This document shows, piece after piece, positions 45,267-58,635 of a stretch of DNA of 64,000 nt. This DNA comes from Lindgomyces ingoldianus (taxonomy: Eukaryota > Ascomycota > Dothideomycetes > Pleosporales > Lindgomycetaceae). Position 1 is the stretch's first letter. The number at the start of each line of letters is the position of its first letter. A program made the position numbers and the translations under genes. Where the stretch lies: positions 124,001 to 188,000 of the forward strand of contig NW_022985230.1 in the NCBI RefSeq assembly GCF_010093535.1. The letters run 5' to 3'. The notes under the pieces are model-generated. The model saw nothing but the letters and a program-made list of their open reading frames with translations. It made no database searches and had not been told where the DNA came from.

Positions 45267-48248
45267 ACGTACTTCACGGGCGAGTTGCTCACACACCCGA
45301 GTCGCTTACTTTTGCTAAGACCCCACCCTAACAAACTCTATTATAGCCTATAACAACCTGCTCTAGCACTATATAGTACAGTACAGCCTAGAATATTATT
45401 TAGATACTACTTCTACTTCTTACTTACACATTTACACGTTATGCCTAGTCTAATTGCACTATCTGCAGCGCCTTTAGAATAGCTTACTTACTTTAGCTTA
45501 CACCTGCTTCTTTGCCTTCTTCCTGTTACTACGCGCTTTAAACTCCTTTAAAGCTGTTAAGCGCAGGCCTTTCTAAATTATTAAAGTCTTTTTTACCTTA
45601 ATTTACTTTTTTTTATCTAATTTATATTACATAGCAGCCTTATTAGCTACTTAAAGCTTAGTAATTGCCTATTACACTAATACTAGCTTATACATAATTA
45701 TTACTACTCTTTTTAAAACCTTTTTAAACACTTTAACTATAAAAGTTAGTAAACTATTTATATGCTTTTAAATTTTTATCTTTATAAGCATTAATTATAA
45801 CTTAAGTTTTAAAGTATTACTTAAAGTTTATAACTACTAAGGCTTATTATATATAAGTAGTAGTAGTAATAGAGTGCACAACTTTATATTAAAGCTTATT
45901 ATAACTTATTATAGGTTAAAAGAAACTAATTTAGCGCCTTAGAACCCTTTTTAGATATTACTAAAAGTAAGTATAGCATTACAGGCTGCTTTAAAGCATA
46001 GCAGGAACTTTATTTTTATAATATAAGTAATCTAGTTACATATAAGGTTTTTAGCTTAGCGCTTATACACTTTTTTTAAAAAAGTAAAATAACCTACATT
46101 AAGTAGCTATAAAAGGTGTAATAAGTAAAAAAGTATAACGTACCTAACAGGTTAGCCGGCCACACAGGTTAGCCGGCCACTTTTGCTAAGCCCCTACTAA
46201 ACTCTACCTATCTACATAATGCCTTAACAACAACACTAGATTAAATCCTCTAAAGAATGTTAGATACAGCTTACTCTTTAGGCTTTTAAATAAGACTTAA
46301 AACTCTCCTTACAACGCGCTGCAGCTATCTATAATGTCTTTTACACAACACTAAGTAATTAACGTGCTAGACAGCCTTTACAAGCAGAATGCTAGCCTAA
46401 ATTAAAGAATCTAACTAAGCTTAAAAAGAAGGTAGTTATTAAGTATATACTTAAGCTTATTACACACAAATTTTCCCCTAGGCTTGCAGCTATACTAATA
46501 TAGCTAATTCCTTGCCTGCAGAGCGCAATCTAGGCTAGGTTAGCTTAAACTAGCCTAGTATGTAAGTTAAGCACTGCCCTAAGTTTATAATAAAGTTTAA
46601 TTATAAGTATAATTATAAGAGAGCGCTTTATAAGAATCTAAAGGTTATCTAGGGCTAGTTTTGCCTAGTAGCTAACATAAAAGCTAAGTATAGTATCTAG
46701 GATAAAGACACATATAACTTTAATAAGTTAGGCTTTATAATAAGCTAAATATTAACTAGAGTAGTTGTTACAGCTTTAAAGAGATAAAGATAGCTAAAGG
46801 TAATATAGTAAAGTAATAAGAAGTAGACAACAGTTATCTAGGGCATTAATATAATAGAGTAGGCTATAAGATTATAGAGCTTTAAGCAGCAAATAAAGCT
46901 GCTACGCAATATAGATTACATAAAAGAAAGTAAATTTAGGCAGAAAAGACTTTAATAGTTAAGGATAGGGCTTATTTAACTGCTTTAAAGGAGTTTAGAG
47001 CGTGTAGTAATAGGAAGAAGCTAAAGACACAGGTGCGCGCTAAAAGAAGTAAGCTAAGTTAAAGGCAATGTAGGTAGTGTAATTAGACTAGGCATAACTT
47101 GCGTACGTGTAAGCAAGTAGCAGAAGTAGACTTTAAATAATATCTTATGTTGTATTGCTTTATATAGGGCTAAAGTAGGCTATTTTGCGAGAGAATGGGG
47201 TGGTTTTAGTACAGGCTTAGCAAAAGTGGCCGGCCAACCCGTTAGGTACGTTATAAATAGTAATAATCTTATTATCTATATAGTATTACTAAAAATAAAG
47301 TAAGTTATAGCTCTTATAGCTGTTAATAACTAGTAAATAGTAGCTACTAATAGTACACTTCTTTATATATGCGTTAAAGTGCTTTAACTAGTTTAAACTA
47401 AGCTAATTAGTAGTCTAGCTGCGCTTAGAGATTATAATAACTTAATGCTAAAGTAGATTTTTCTTTTTATACTAGTTTAAAAAGTAGTTACTACCCTAGA
47501 AAATAATAAAAGGTAGAATAGCCTACTTTTTAGCATTAATGCTTTAGATAGCTGTTGTCTACTTCTAGTTACCTAGCTAGACTGCTTTTAGCTATTCTTA
47601 TTTCTTTAAACTTGTAACAACTGCTCTAGTAAATATCTAGCTTATTATAAACCTTATTTTATTAAAGTTGTATATGTTATTATTTTAGATACTATACTTA
47701 GCTTTAATATTTTTTATAAGGTTAAACTAGCCTTAAATTACTATAAGATCTTTATAAAAAGCTCTTTTATAGTTATACTTACACTTAAACTTTACTTTAA
47801 GCTCTAAGTAACACTTAATAAATGTATTAGGCTAGTTTATGCTAATATAGCCTATATTACACTTAGCGTGTAAAGAATTAGCTATATTAGCTACAGCTGC
47901 TAGCTAGGGGAGAAATCCTTGCGCATCTAGCTTAAGTATGTGCTAAATAATTACTTACTTCTTATTATTATCTAGCTTCTGTAAGTTAGCTATATAATTA
48001 GCTTAGAAAAGTTGTCTAGCGCGTTAGTTACTTATTATTTTTTAAAAGACTTTATAGATAGCTGCAGTGTGTTGCTTAAAAAGTGTTACATTTTATTTAA
48101 AAGCTTAAAGTGTATGCTACATTTAACATTCCTTTAACATGTTTAAGTAGTGTTGTTAGAAATGCATTAGTATAAGAAGAGTAGTATAGTAGGGTCTTAG
48201 CAAAAGTAAGCAACTTAGGTGTGTAAGCAACTCGCCTGTAAAGTACGT
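45267..48248 (-). mobile_element. Fot-1 full-length copy split by a Fot-2 derivative
   Basis: TA at 45265-45266 and 48249-48250. Removing the nested element and one TA (1116 bp) from 2982 bp leaves exactly 1866 bp, the family length. Inserted near the 3' end of the pol region of copy B. Transposase relic on the minus strand. Confidence 0.93.
46138..47251 (+). mobile_element. Fot-2 internal-deletion derivative (1114 bp)
   Basis: TA at 46136-46137 and 47252-47253. Opposite orientation to 26406-27537, with the same internal-deletion junction (read as GTAGGCTATA|AGATTATA near 46880). It is the third nesting level: Fot-2 in Fot-1 in chromovirus. Confidence 0.9.
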
Positions 48249-49224
48249 TAGTAAATAATAAAGTAAAAAAGTAAGAAGTTAATTTATAGTTATATATAAT
48301 AGTATTACAACTCTATAGATATAGCGCTAGAGAGGTTTAACAGTAAGCTGTTAAACACCTCTAGACTCTTTTTTTCCTTTTTCTCTACTTTTTTTTCTTT
48401 TTTTTTCTCTTCTCTTTTCTTTTTAGACTTTTTTAAAACTCTCTCTGCCTTATTTTTAGCTGCTTAAGAGCGCTGTAATGTCTACTTAAAGGTTAAACAC
48501 TAGAGCTTTTAAAGCTAAAACTTAACAAAGCAGCTTAGTGTTTTAGTAAAATAAGGCTACTTAAATACTAACTATAGAAAGCCTAGCTTTCTAGCTCTGT
48601 ATAACCTACACTACTTACGCTAGGTTTTAAGTAAACTTTAAAATAGCTTTAGAAGCTTTCTTTGTATTTTTTTTACTTTTTATGTTTTAAGCTGCTGCTT
48701 ATAGCTTAAAATAGCTTTAAAAGACTAGAAATTTTTTTCTTATAATAAAAAAAAACTTATATGTGCGTTAGTAAACTACACTTTAGTAGTATTAAACTAT
48801 ATTTATATAAAGTTACATTTTTATTATATAAAGTTTAATATTTACATTTTTTTAATTTAAAGAACTAATAGAAGAACTTAACTTAAAGGCTGTAAGTAAA
48901 AGTATAGGCAGTTTAAAAGTAGATAACTTAAAACACCTCTAAAAAAGCTTTAAAAGAGAGGTAGAGCAGTATAGTAATTTTTTTAATGCTATAATTAGTT
49001 AGTAGACTAAGCTATAGAATGTTAAGTGCATAATAATACTTATGCAGTAGAGATTTAAAAGATAGCTAAAGAAAAAACTAACAACATTAACTAGGCTATA
49101 TAAGTAAGGCAAGTAAACACTTATTACTATAAACAATAAATTTACTATATTAATAATAACTACACTGCTAGTTACTACTAAACAAAAACATTATAATAAA
49201 GGCATTATATTAGTATTAGGTTTT

Positions 49225-49824
49225 TGTTACAATCCTTGCTTCGTGGAAGCACTCGGGTCAATGGTACTCCCGGGGGAAGAGAGTAGGTTAATGAGAGGGG
49301 CTAACAGCAGGGTGTACAGTCCTACATAAAGGCTATTAGGCTAGTGGAGGGGAAGTAGAGTGACTAGATTGTAGTTTGCCCTGTGTGCAGCAGTATAGTG
49401 GCCGGGTTAAACAGTCCTGTTAGACAGGGTTAGAGGTATATATAGTGCAGATATACAAATAGTATTACAGCTCTTTAAAAAGCTAAATGCTACTTAGTCT
49501 ATATAAAAAATAAACTAAATATTCAACACACCTTTTAAAAGTTGTTTAAGGTCTAAACTATATACATGCCTAAAAGGTGCTAAGAATAAGTAAAATAAGT
49601 CTATATAAGCCTACTAAGCACAGCTTTATAAGCTTACTTAGACTTAACAGATTTATAGCCTACCTTCTTATTAGATAATGCACTCTTCTATTACTATAGG
49701 TAGCTGTGCTGCTTCTATATCCTCTATGTCCTCTAACTAGTTTATAAGCAAGCCCTGTTCTAACCTAGCTAGGCTGTGGAGCACTACAGGTGGAGTTATG
49801 TTAGTCTAACTATAGACTGTAACA
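49225..49824 (-). repeat. 3' LTR of Gypsy-2 copy E
   Basis: 600 bp, TGTTACAATCC ... GACTGTAACA in plus reading. The outer (left) 150 bases are little mutated. Confidence 0.93.
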
Positions 49825-52800
49825 CGCTGCCCCTCCTTCCTAGTAGCGTCCTTGCTGCTCTGCTTACTCAACTATGTTAGTAAAAGTTTATTTATAAAGT
49901 AAGCGCTTACCTGCTAGAAGGCATCTCTAACATTTATTTTTTTTAAGCTAAATAGCTTACTAGTTTTATTTATCTTATTACTCTTATACTATTTTTTACT
50001 TTAATCCTTTTTATTAAATAAAGATGTAACTCTATAGCGCTTACTAGTTATTAAAATTATTCTATGTTATAACTTTGTTATTAGACAAGTGCGTAGAGTG
50101 TGTAAAAAAAATAGTAAGTGTAACACTTTTATTTTAGACACTACATAGAATTAGTTAAAAAAAGAAAAAAAAAGCTTTTTTAAAATACTGCAGTAGTAAA
50201 AGTTTATAAGTAAAAGCTTAACAAAAAAATAACTTGCTAACTCTAAAAGTTAGTAAAAGCAAAGTCTAAAAAGTGTTCTAAATAAGATTATATCTAAAAA
50301 TTACTAGATTTATTAAAGGCTTTATATGTAAAGTATTTAAAAAAGGATCTCTTATTATTAGATAAAATAGAGGCTCTTAAGGCTAAAGTAAAGGGCTGTT
50401 CTCCTCCGCAACCTTCTTTAGTAAGGACTTGTCTCTAAAGGCTGCTGCTATCTAGTAATAACATAGCTGTTCCTTTTAATATAGGTGCCTTATTACTTAG
50501 CTAGTTTCTTTTACATAAGCCTAAAAGTACCTCTATACTAACAGCTGCGCGTTCTGCAAGTTCTTAGCTAGTTTTTATGTGTTTTCACTAGTAAGCTACT
50601 TTTTCTATTTTACTAAAAACTTTTTTTATTTCTTTAATTACTAATAATATGTTTAACTTTATATTTAGATTTCTTATCTTTTTATTTTTACATAGATAAG
50701 GGAATTTTCTTAAATACCTTTTCTAATTTAGAGATGTAGAACTATAGGTGTATCTTTATATATAGAGGAAGCTTAAGCTTGCAGTTATCCTGCTAGGTTT
50801 ATAAGACTTTATATAGTCTTATTCTTTTCTCTACTAGCTTTCTAGGGGGTTTAGATATTTTAAGGTTCTTAGTGTTAAAATACACGTAGTCTTTTAGGTA
50901 GATTTCTAGTCCTAGTTATTATAATTTGTTTACATATTATTCTATTATTTTCTAACTAGATTTAGCCTTAATTACTAATTTTTTATGTATGTCCTATAAG
51001 TTTAATAGCTAGTTAATAGATTTCTAAAGATTAGTAAGTTAATTTCCTTATAATGTAAAATATAAGTTATAGCTAAAATTAGCCTTCTATAGTGTTTCTT
51101 TTGTTATAGCTAATTCTACTATGTTAATAGCTAGTTATGCTATAAAAAGCTATTCTGCCTAATTATTTTAGATGTAAAAGACATACTTTCTTAGGTACTT
51201 TTCTACTTTAGTGTTTACTCTCTTAGTTTAGCTATCTATCTATAAATAGTATGCTATAGATAGTTTATATGCTATACTAAGGTGCCTTATAGCTGCTTTC
51301 TAAAATCTGCTAGTAAATAGTTTATCCTTATTAGAGATAATAATCTTAGGGCATTTATATACTAATATAACATTTTATTTAAGTTTATAAATAAACTTTT
51401 TAGCTATAATAGTCTTTTTTAATAGCTATATGTATAGATACTTAGTAGTTTTATTAAAAGTTACTATAATTATATTACACATTCTTTTTATTTTTAGTTT
51501 CTTAAATAAAAGAAGTTTTATAATAAAGTCTACTATAATTATTATTTATAGCTGTTTTAAAGCTTTAATTAGTTAAAAGTATTTATAAGTTTTATGCTTT
51601 TATAAGTTGTTTTTATTATAAGTGTTGCATTCTCTAAGCACTTTAGTGCATAATTGTTTTACCTTTAGTATGCGTTGTAGTATAGCAGCTTGTAACTTTT
51701 TCTAAAGGGTGCCTATACCTAGGTGTTTAAACATTAGAGATTTATAGTATTTATAGACTAAGTTTTTTTACTCTTATTTATTTACTATAAGCACACAGAG
51801 CTTTTTTATAAGTTAAGGCCTATTATAAATCTATCTTTTATTAGTTTCTTTAAAGAAAGTTAACTTCTTAGTTTTTTTTTTATTAAAGTAATCTAGTCTT
51901 TAGCTAAAGGCGTTAGCCTACTAGTTTTATGCTTTTAAAACATGCTTAATAATGTAATTAAACTAAGCAAGCTCTATTACCTATTTTATGTGCATAAGTA
52001 AAAGTTTCTTTATAGTTAGAAATGTAACTAGATTTATATAGTCTATTATAATGTAAAAGGGTTTTGCTATTTTGTATAGTTTTATTACTTATACTCTTAC
52101 TACATTTAGTATTGCTTTTAGTTCTTTGTTAAGTATGCTGTAGCTAGCTTTAAGGCCTAAGAACTTAGTAGAGTAGTATACTACTAGGTGCTATTTCTTA
52201 TCTTATTATTTCTAGTAAAATGTAGCTCTGCTAGCTCCTAGGGATGCGTCTGTGTAAATCTTAGTATCTAGCTGTAGGTTATACATCCTTAGTACTAGTT
52301 TAGCTGTTATAGCCTACTTTAGTGCTATAAATGCTTTGTTTATTTATAAGGTCTAAATAAATTTTGCTATAGCTCTTTCCTTAGTAGTAGTATTTATTAG
52401 AGGTATAGTAATTCTTAAGTAGTTTTTAATTATTTGCCTAATATAGCCTAATAGTCTAAGGAATCTTTTAACTTCTTTAACTGTTATAGGCTTTAGCTAT
52501 TTAAGTACTTTTTATATCTTAGCTAGGTTAATCTTTATTTCTTTGCTATTAATTATAAATTTTAAGTATCTTATCTTAGTAACATAGAATTTGCATTTAG
52601 AAAGCTGCAGGTAGAGTCTATACTCTTTTAGTTTTTCTAAGATTTTTTGTACTTTCTGTACATAGTCTTCTAGGCTGTCTTTTAAGTAGATAAGAACGTT
52701 ATCTAGGTATACTAAGGTAAAGACATTAAAGTATAAGTTAAGAGCTGTGTTAATAATTTACTAAAACATTACTAAGGCATTTATTAAGCTAAACAGCATT

Positions 52801-55800
52801 ACTAGTAGTTTATAAAGTCCTTATAAGGTTTAAAAAGCTGTAAGCTATTTATCTCTCTTTTTTATTTTTATTTTATTAAATCTGTCTTATATGTTAAACT
52901 TTGTAAAGTACTAAGTTCCTTTTAGCTAATTTATAATGTCTTATATAATTAGTAGAGGAAACTAGTTTTAAATTATGTTGTTATTTAGGGTTCTATAATT
53001 CTAATAAACTTAGATTTTTTTTTCTTTTTTATAAAGACTACTGCTAAAGCAATAGGGCTGTAGCTTTTCTAAATATAGCCTTATACTAGCATTTAGTCTA
53101 TGTAATTTTATAGGGCTTCCTTTTGTATTCTTATTAGAGGGTAAAGCTTATAAGTTTTTAAGTTATAGTTTTTTATTAAATTAATAGCGTAATTCTAAAG
53201 CTAGTGTAAGGGCAACTTTTCTAGATTAGTAGGCGTCTTAAACATATCTTTATAGTCCTTATACTTAATAGGGATACTGCCTTCTTCTTAAATTCTAAAA
53301 ATTCTAACTTATTTTATATCTTTATTAGCCTTAATTTTTTTATAGAAAACTTTTTTTAGTTCTTTTTTTATTATTTTTATTACCTAAGCTTTAAGCTTCT
53401 AGTAGGGGAACTTCTAAAGTTTTCTTTTCTTAGGGTAGTAGCTGCTACTTTGTTTTACTTACTTGTAGATTAAACATAGATTGTTATAGCATGCTAACTA
53501 GGTTATGCGCGCGTAGTCTTTAGGACTTTCTATAGTTATTATTTTTTAATTAATAGCAAAGTTAAGTTTTTTAAGCTAGTTATAGCCTAGAATTACATTA
53601 TACTTACTTTTTAATAAAAGTATGCTTATAGATTGTTAATCTCTTATATTTAACGTTCTAAAGTCTTTTTTATACATTTTTAGGTTAATTTATTCTTTGC
53701 TGTATTTTATTAAAGATGCATTAGCTAAAGTTACCTTAAATAGGGTTTTTTTTTTTTAGAATAAGATGTTTTGTTAATCTACCTAGTCTTTATCTATTAT
53801 AGTAAAAGTGCATCTGCTGTTAACAAGGGCTAGTTCTAACTGTCCTTTAAATATAAAGGTTATAGTTAGGCTATGTCTTACTCTTTATTCTACTATAACT
53901 AGAGCTAATATATTATAAAGAACTTTCTTATCTTCTAAAAGGTAAGAGTTAATGTTTTATAGATTCTTACTAAACTTATCCTTTTTTTTTATATATTTAG
54001 TGTTCTTTGTTGTAATGGTTAGCTGCTTCACACTTATAGTCCTTTACTAAGTAGTGTAATGTTAGATAGTCTTCTTTTTTTACTACTTTTTATTAGAAAT
54101 AATAAAACTTATAGTTATTTTTATTTTTATAGTCTAGCTACTTTTCTTATTTATAAAAGAGGGCAGTCTAGCAGGTGTAGCAGTTTGTAGTTTTACAGGC
54201 TAAGGCTATTCCTTACTATAAGTATCTATTATAACTCTTTTCTTATGTAGGCTACTAGCCTGCTTAATGCTTATTGTTCTAGTGTCTAGTGCAATACTGT
54301 TGCGTACACTAGTACTAAGGGTATAGACAATTATTAAGTCTGTGTAGAGTGTTAAGAGGACTCTTTTAAGTCTACTAAGAGTATTCTTAGGTCTGTGCTA
54401 CCTGTACAGGGTGTCTCTTCTATTAGCAATTATTAGTGCTATAGGTGTTGCTTCTGTAGAGCATACACTGCCTGTAGTTCTGTTACATAGTAAGCGCTTT
54501 CTTACTAATTGCTAGGCCTAGAAGCAGTGTCTTAGGTTTTCTAGGTACTAGCTTTAGAACTTTAAACCTAGTAGGTCTACCTAGTCCTTCTAGCTTTTAG
54601 TTGCAGATTCTAATAAAAAACTGCTATTATTTTTATTTATTTATAATATTATATTTAACTTTAGCTATCTGCTGTATTATATTAAATGTAAAGTAATTAT
54701 TACTAATATTTATTTAATAAAGCATAACTATGCATTTATTAAAGTAGTTATATTATAGACTGCACTTCTAGCATTTGCACTTCTAGAACTGTCTAGAGAG
54801 CTCTCTTACTAAAGTGCTAAAGGTCTAATTATAAAGAGGAAACTATTCTTTTTTTTTTAATGTTTATAATATATCTTTAGATCTAAGTCTCTTCTTTATA
54901 CTTTTTAAAGATTATAAGGTCCTGCAACACTTTATCTAAGCTGCTATAGTTTTAAATAACTACTTTTTAATACGCTTTAGAGTAGTTTTTTAAAAAGTTG
55001 TTGTTTTTATATTACTAGTAAAGTCTATTGTCTAATTTTTTTAATATTTTCTTTTTTATAAGGCTATATTTAGCGGTAATAGCTTTTACTATTACGGTAG
55101 TATTTTTATTCTCCCCCTTTTAAAAGTATAAGTAATTTTAGTAAAAATGTCCTACTTTTTTACAGTTTAAGTAGGCTTTGTCCTCTAACTACTTTTATTA
55201 TTTCTTAGTTAAGAGCAGCTTATTATGTCCTAGAACTTAGTTTTTTTTTAAGAAGAGGCTTTATATATGCTTTACATAACTATGATCTATTAGTTTTTTA
55301 TTATACTAAAGAGACTTTTTTTTTCTAAGAATAAACTCTAGTTTCTAAGAAGTTCTTTTTTACTTTTTTTCTTTTTTACACTTTTTATAATAATTATTAT
55401 AGGTTGTTGCTTATATAATAAAAGTTTTAAAAGTAGTTAGTTTATTATTATACATAAATTTATCTTTAATTATATTACTTAGCCTATTATAGAACATGCA
55501 GTAGAGAGCTTTTTAGTCTATTTATCTACAGATAGCTAGCTGTTCTCTAAAGCGTGCTGCATAGTTCTAGGCTATGCCTTATTCTTATTTTAAAGTGTCT
55601 AACTTATTAGCTGTAATTTTCTATTTATTTATAGTCCTGTAAATAGCTATTAAAGCGTCTTTAAAGGCTTTAACACTACTAAACACTTGTTCTATTTTAG
55701 AGGTAAGTGTTATGCTATTAGCTCTAAAGTTTATCTAATTATCTATGTGTAGCTAGAACTAAATTATAAAAAAGCCTTTTAAGTGTAATCTTATCTAAGA

Positions 55801-56294
55801 TATTATTTCTATATTAGTTTAAAATGCTTCTTTATTATATTATATATAAAAGTAGCATTTAGTAAAAAAAAAAGCAGAAGTCCTTTAGTAATTTTTTAAA
55901 AAGCTTTAAAAGGGCTAGTCTTAAAGTCTTTTTAGCTATAATACTTATTCTCTTAGTTGAGATATTCTAGAGTTTAGCTAGCTCTACTTATAGTGCGTGT
56001 ATCTAATCCGCAGAGCTAGTAGCTTGCTAGAGATTTATAAGTAATAAAAAGTTATTAAATTCTACTACTTTTTAGTAAAAGTTCTTAACCTCTTTTTAAA
56101 AGTTTACTAGTTTATTTATTTTATTACTAATCTACTAAAGTTTTTTAATGTTATCTTAGATTATATTAATCTATTCTGCTAAGATAGGTTTACTTTAAGT
56201 AGAAACTTCTATAAATCCTAACAAAGCTACATAGGCTATGTTAGAGTCTAAGTTATGTTAAGTAGTTATACTTTTTAAAAGGGGTAGTGTTTAA

Positions 56295-56894
56295 TGTTAT
56301 AATCCTTGCTTTATAGAAGCACTTAGGTTAATAGTACTTCTAAGGGAAGAGAGTAGGTTAATAAGAGAGGCTAATAGCAGGGTGTACAGTCCTATGTAAA
56401 GGCTATTAGGCTAGTAGAGGGGAAGTAGAGTAACTAGATTATAGTTTACCCTATGTGCAGCAGTATAGTGGCTAGGTTAAACAGTTCTGTTAGACAGGGT
56501 TAGAGGTATATATAGTGTAGATATACAAATAGTATTACAGCTCTTTAAAAAGCTAAATGCTACTTAGTTTATGTAAAGAATAAACTAAACATTAAACACA
56601 CTTTCTAAAGGTTATTTAAAGTCTAAACTATATACATGCCTAAAGAGTGCTAAAAACAAGTAGAATAAGTCTATACAAGCCTGCTAAGCACAGCTTTATA
56701 AGCTTACTTAGACTTAACAGATTTGTAGCCTGCCTTCTTATTAGATAATGCACTCTTCTATTACTGCAGGTAGCTGCGCCGCTTCTATATCCTCTGTGTC
56801 CTCTAACTAGTTTATAAGCGAGCCCTGTTCTAACCTGGCTAGGCTGTAGAGCACCACGGGTGGAGTTACGTCGGTCCAACTATAGACTGTAACA
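56295..56894 (-). repeat. 5' LTR of Gypsy-2 copy E
   Basis: 600 bp, TGTTATAATCC ... GACTGTAACA in plus reading. Here the outer (right) ~180 bases, 56710-56894, are little mutated, the mirror image of the other LTR. Confidence 0.93.
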
Positions 56895-57042
56895 GTTTTA
56901 GTCTAGTTTTTTTTTTAGTAATAGAAAATTTTTATTAAAAGGTTGTACTTTATTATATTTTGTCTAAATTAGTTTTAAATTAGTTCTAAATATTTTTTAT
57001 ATACTATAGATAAAAACTATTAGCTTATAAAAAAAGAAGTAG

Positions 57043-57331
57043 TGTAATAATTCTATAAATTATTTTATCTTAGGTTGCTTAGATCCTATCTAAAGGGTCT
57101 CTATATTAGCTCTAACTATAACTTAATCCTGTTCTCTATAGCTACTTTTATTCTCTTATGTATTTAGTTGCACCTCTTCTCTTAGCTAGCTTAGTAGTTT
57201 TCTAATATCCTTTTGTACAAGGCCTATAGGTGTTAATAGCATTCCTAGGTTTAGAGTCCCCACGCACTCCCATATGCCTCTAAGTGGATTCCCACCGCAT
57301 TCGGACCTATTGTCTTGCCTGTGCTGTTACA
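57043..57331 (+). repeat. 3' LTR of chromovirus copy B
   Basis: 289 bp after a RIP-altered purine tract. The left half is strongly mutated (TGTAATAATTCTATAAATTA); the last 90 bases are almost clean (CCCACCGCATTCGGACCTAT). Followed by the GTCTA duplication. Confidence 0.93.
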
Positions 57332-57336
57332 GTCTA

Positions 57337-58030
57337 CTTACAAGAGTCTAGCTAAGAAACTGCTAGGTTAGACTAGCCTTTTACTAAATATTAAACAAAG
57401 TCTAATATGTAGGCCTAGGTAAACATAGGCAATTACTAAATTAATATAGCTAATAGTTTATGTTACTATAAAAGTATTTTATTTTAACTAAAAGAGTATA
57501 ATGTCTCTTTAAAAAATAGATTTATTGTTATACTAGGTTTCTACTATTTAAAGTGCAACATTACACTTCTTCTGCTAGCTACACTACTACTAAAGCCTCT
57601 AAGTGTAGTTTTTGCTCTAAGAATAGGCACACTCTCTACCTTTATACTTATTACTCTTAATAAGTAGGCTAGAATCTAGGTAAAGAGACACTACAGTAAC
57701 TCTATATGTTAAGCACCTCTGCCTTTATTTATATATATAAGGACATGCTTATAATAGAAGCTGTTATAATACTAAGATTTATCTTACTTTATGCACTAGT
57801 GTTATAGCTTTTTTTTATAATAAACTAAACACATGTTTGTAGACACTACTATGCCTAAAAGTATATTATAAAGTGCTTTAGCAGTAGTCTTAAAATGTTT
57901 CTAACTAAATATAAATAAAACATGCTTATATATTTTATTAACTATAAGATTTACTCTAATAGTATACTTAAGTGCAATTTTAGTTAAAGTACAGTAATTA
58001 ATATAGAATTAAATGCATTAATTTATTCTT
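57337..58030 (+). pseudogene. Degenerate retrotransposon gag remnant (Copia-like)
   Basis: AT-rich stretch with no open frame. Plus-strand translation at about 57580-57650 shows a zinc-knuckle pattern KCSFCSKNRHTLYLY with the fourth Cys changed to Tyr, the arrangement usual in Copia gag proteins. This is the outermost repeat before the gene-bearing segment. Confidence 0.5.
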
Positions 58031-58630
58031 ACCCGAAGCTAGGCAACAAAAGTAATAGAGAGATAGTAGATTGTGTTAAAGTTAGAAGAAGGTGGATTTT
58101 CCTATACAAATCTAGGCCCCTAATCTACTAAAAATTACACAGGCGACTAGACCCTCCTGCGGAGGACACCTCACGACACGTGACCCGTGACTCGGGCCAA
58201 GACAGGGGGGCTGGCTACTACTAGACTAACGCTAAATGTCCCAGGGAAGCGGAGACAGATGCCGCAATCAGGCTAGCGAGAAGACGGACAGCCTACAGCA
58301 CCCTTCTAATCGCATGCTGCACTCCCCACGTATCCTGCAGTCGCACAAATACTTCAAATACTACGTTATTGTATCGCGAGACGTCATCACAAGAGACAGT
58401 GGAATCATTCATGCGCGCTAATACTTCGCTAATGCTTTAATTGCATATGTAGAGAGAGCTTATTTCTTTAACCATTATTTACGAGACTACCGCAAGCATC
58501 CGCAGATTAATGCGATAGTCCTAGTTGGGTAAATATAGGTGCCGATGGCGTGCTTACTGCATCACTAATAAATGAAGGAAGGTTTAATGTCGTTTACATG
58601 AAATATATACAGATGTTGTCGAATACTTGC
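58031..58630. other. Transition from AT-rich block to GC-normal DNA; no gene seen
   Basis: Base composition changes within about 120 bases. Short open frames (for example 61 codons at 58236) have no domain or start context to support them. Probably intergenic DNA. Confidence 0.5.
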
Positions 58631-58635
58631 GCAAG

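Larger units (their letters stand above)
49225..56894 (-). mobile_element. Gypsy-2 retrotransposon copy E, full length
   Basis: 7670 bp with 600-bp LTRs (49225-49824 and 56295-56894) and perfect duplications GTTTT at 49220-49224 and 56895-56899. The coding direction is leftwards: gag zinc-knuckle remnant (NCKKVGHF, 55143-55168), reverse-transcriptase box YLDNVLI (expected YLDDVLI) at about 52689-52710, integrase SNKDKLFTS at about 51309-51338. The tract next to the left LTR is a polypurine tract on the minus strand (GGAAGGAGGGGCAGCG). The order gag-RT-integrase makes it Ty3/Gypsy. It lies in the 3' region of chromovirus copy B. All frames are broken by stops. Confidence 0.92.
26125..57331 (+). 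mobile_element. Chromovirus (Ty3/Gypsy) copy B, 31.2 kb with nested insertions
   Basis: The 5' LTR begins at 26125 and the 3' LTR ends at 57331. The 5-bp duplication GTCTA is present at 26120-26124 and 57332-57336, so these two distant ends belong to one insertion. Own sequence is left in pieces: 26125-26403, 27540-28157, 38466-39468, 39697-40953, 42058-42464, 44335-45264, 48251-49219 and 56900-57331. In order they read like copy A: gag zinc knuckle near 39240, reverse transcriptase box near 42170-42196, chromodomain near 44995-45110. Inserted in it are Fot-2 (26406), Copia (28163), a solo LTR (39474), palindromic Fot-1 (40956), Fot-1 (42467), Fot-1 (45267, itself containing Fot-2) and Gypsy-2 (49225). 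Confidence 0.93.

Noticed and set aside
56640..56879. 79-codon minus-strand frame
   Set aside because: Lies wholly inside a Gypsy-2 LTR, in its less mutated outer part; LTRs do not normally encode proteins.
1..58000. Could the AT-rich block be mitochondrial DNA or a centromere
   Set aside because: The chromovirus, Copia and Fot1-type relics with transition-only divergence explain the composition. No mitochondrial genes are present. A centromeric location cannot be excluded but nothing specific supports it.
58236..58421. 61-codon plus-strand open frame in the transition zone
   Set aside because: Short, no domain, no supporting context.
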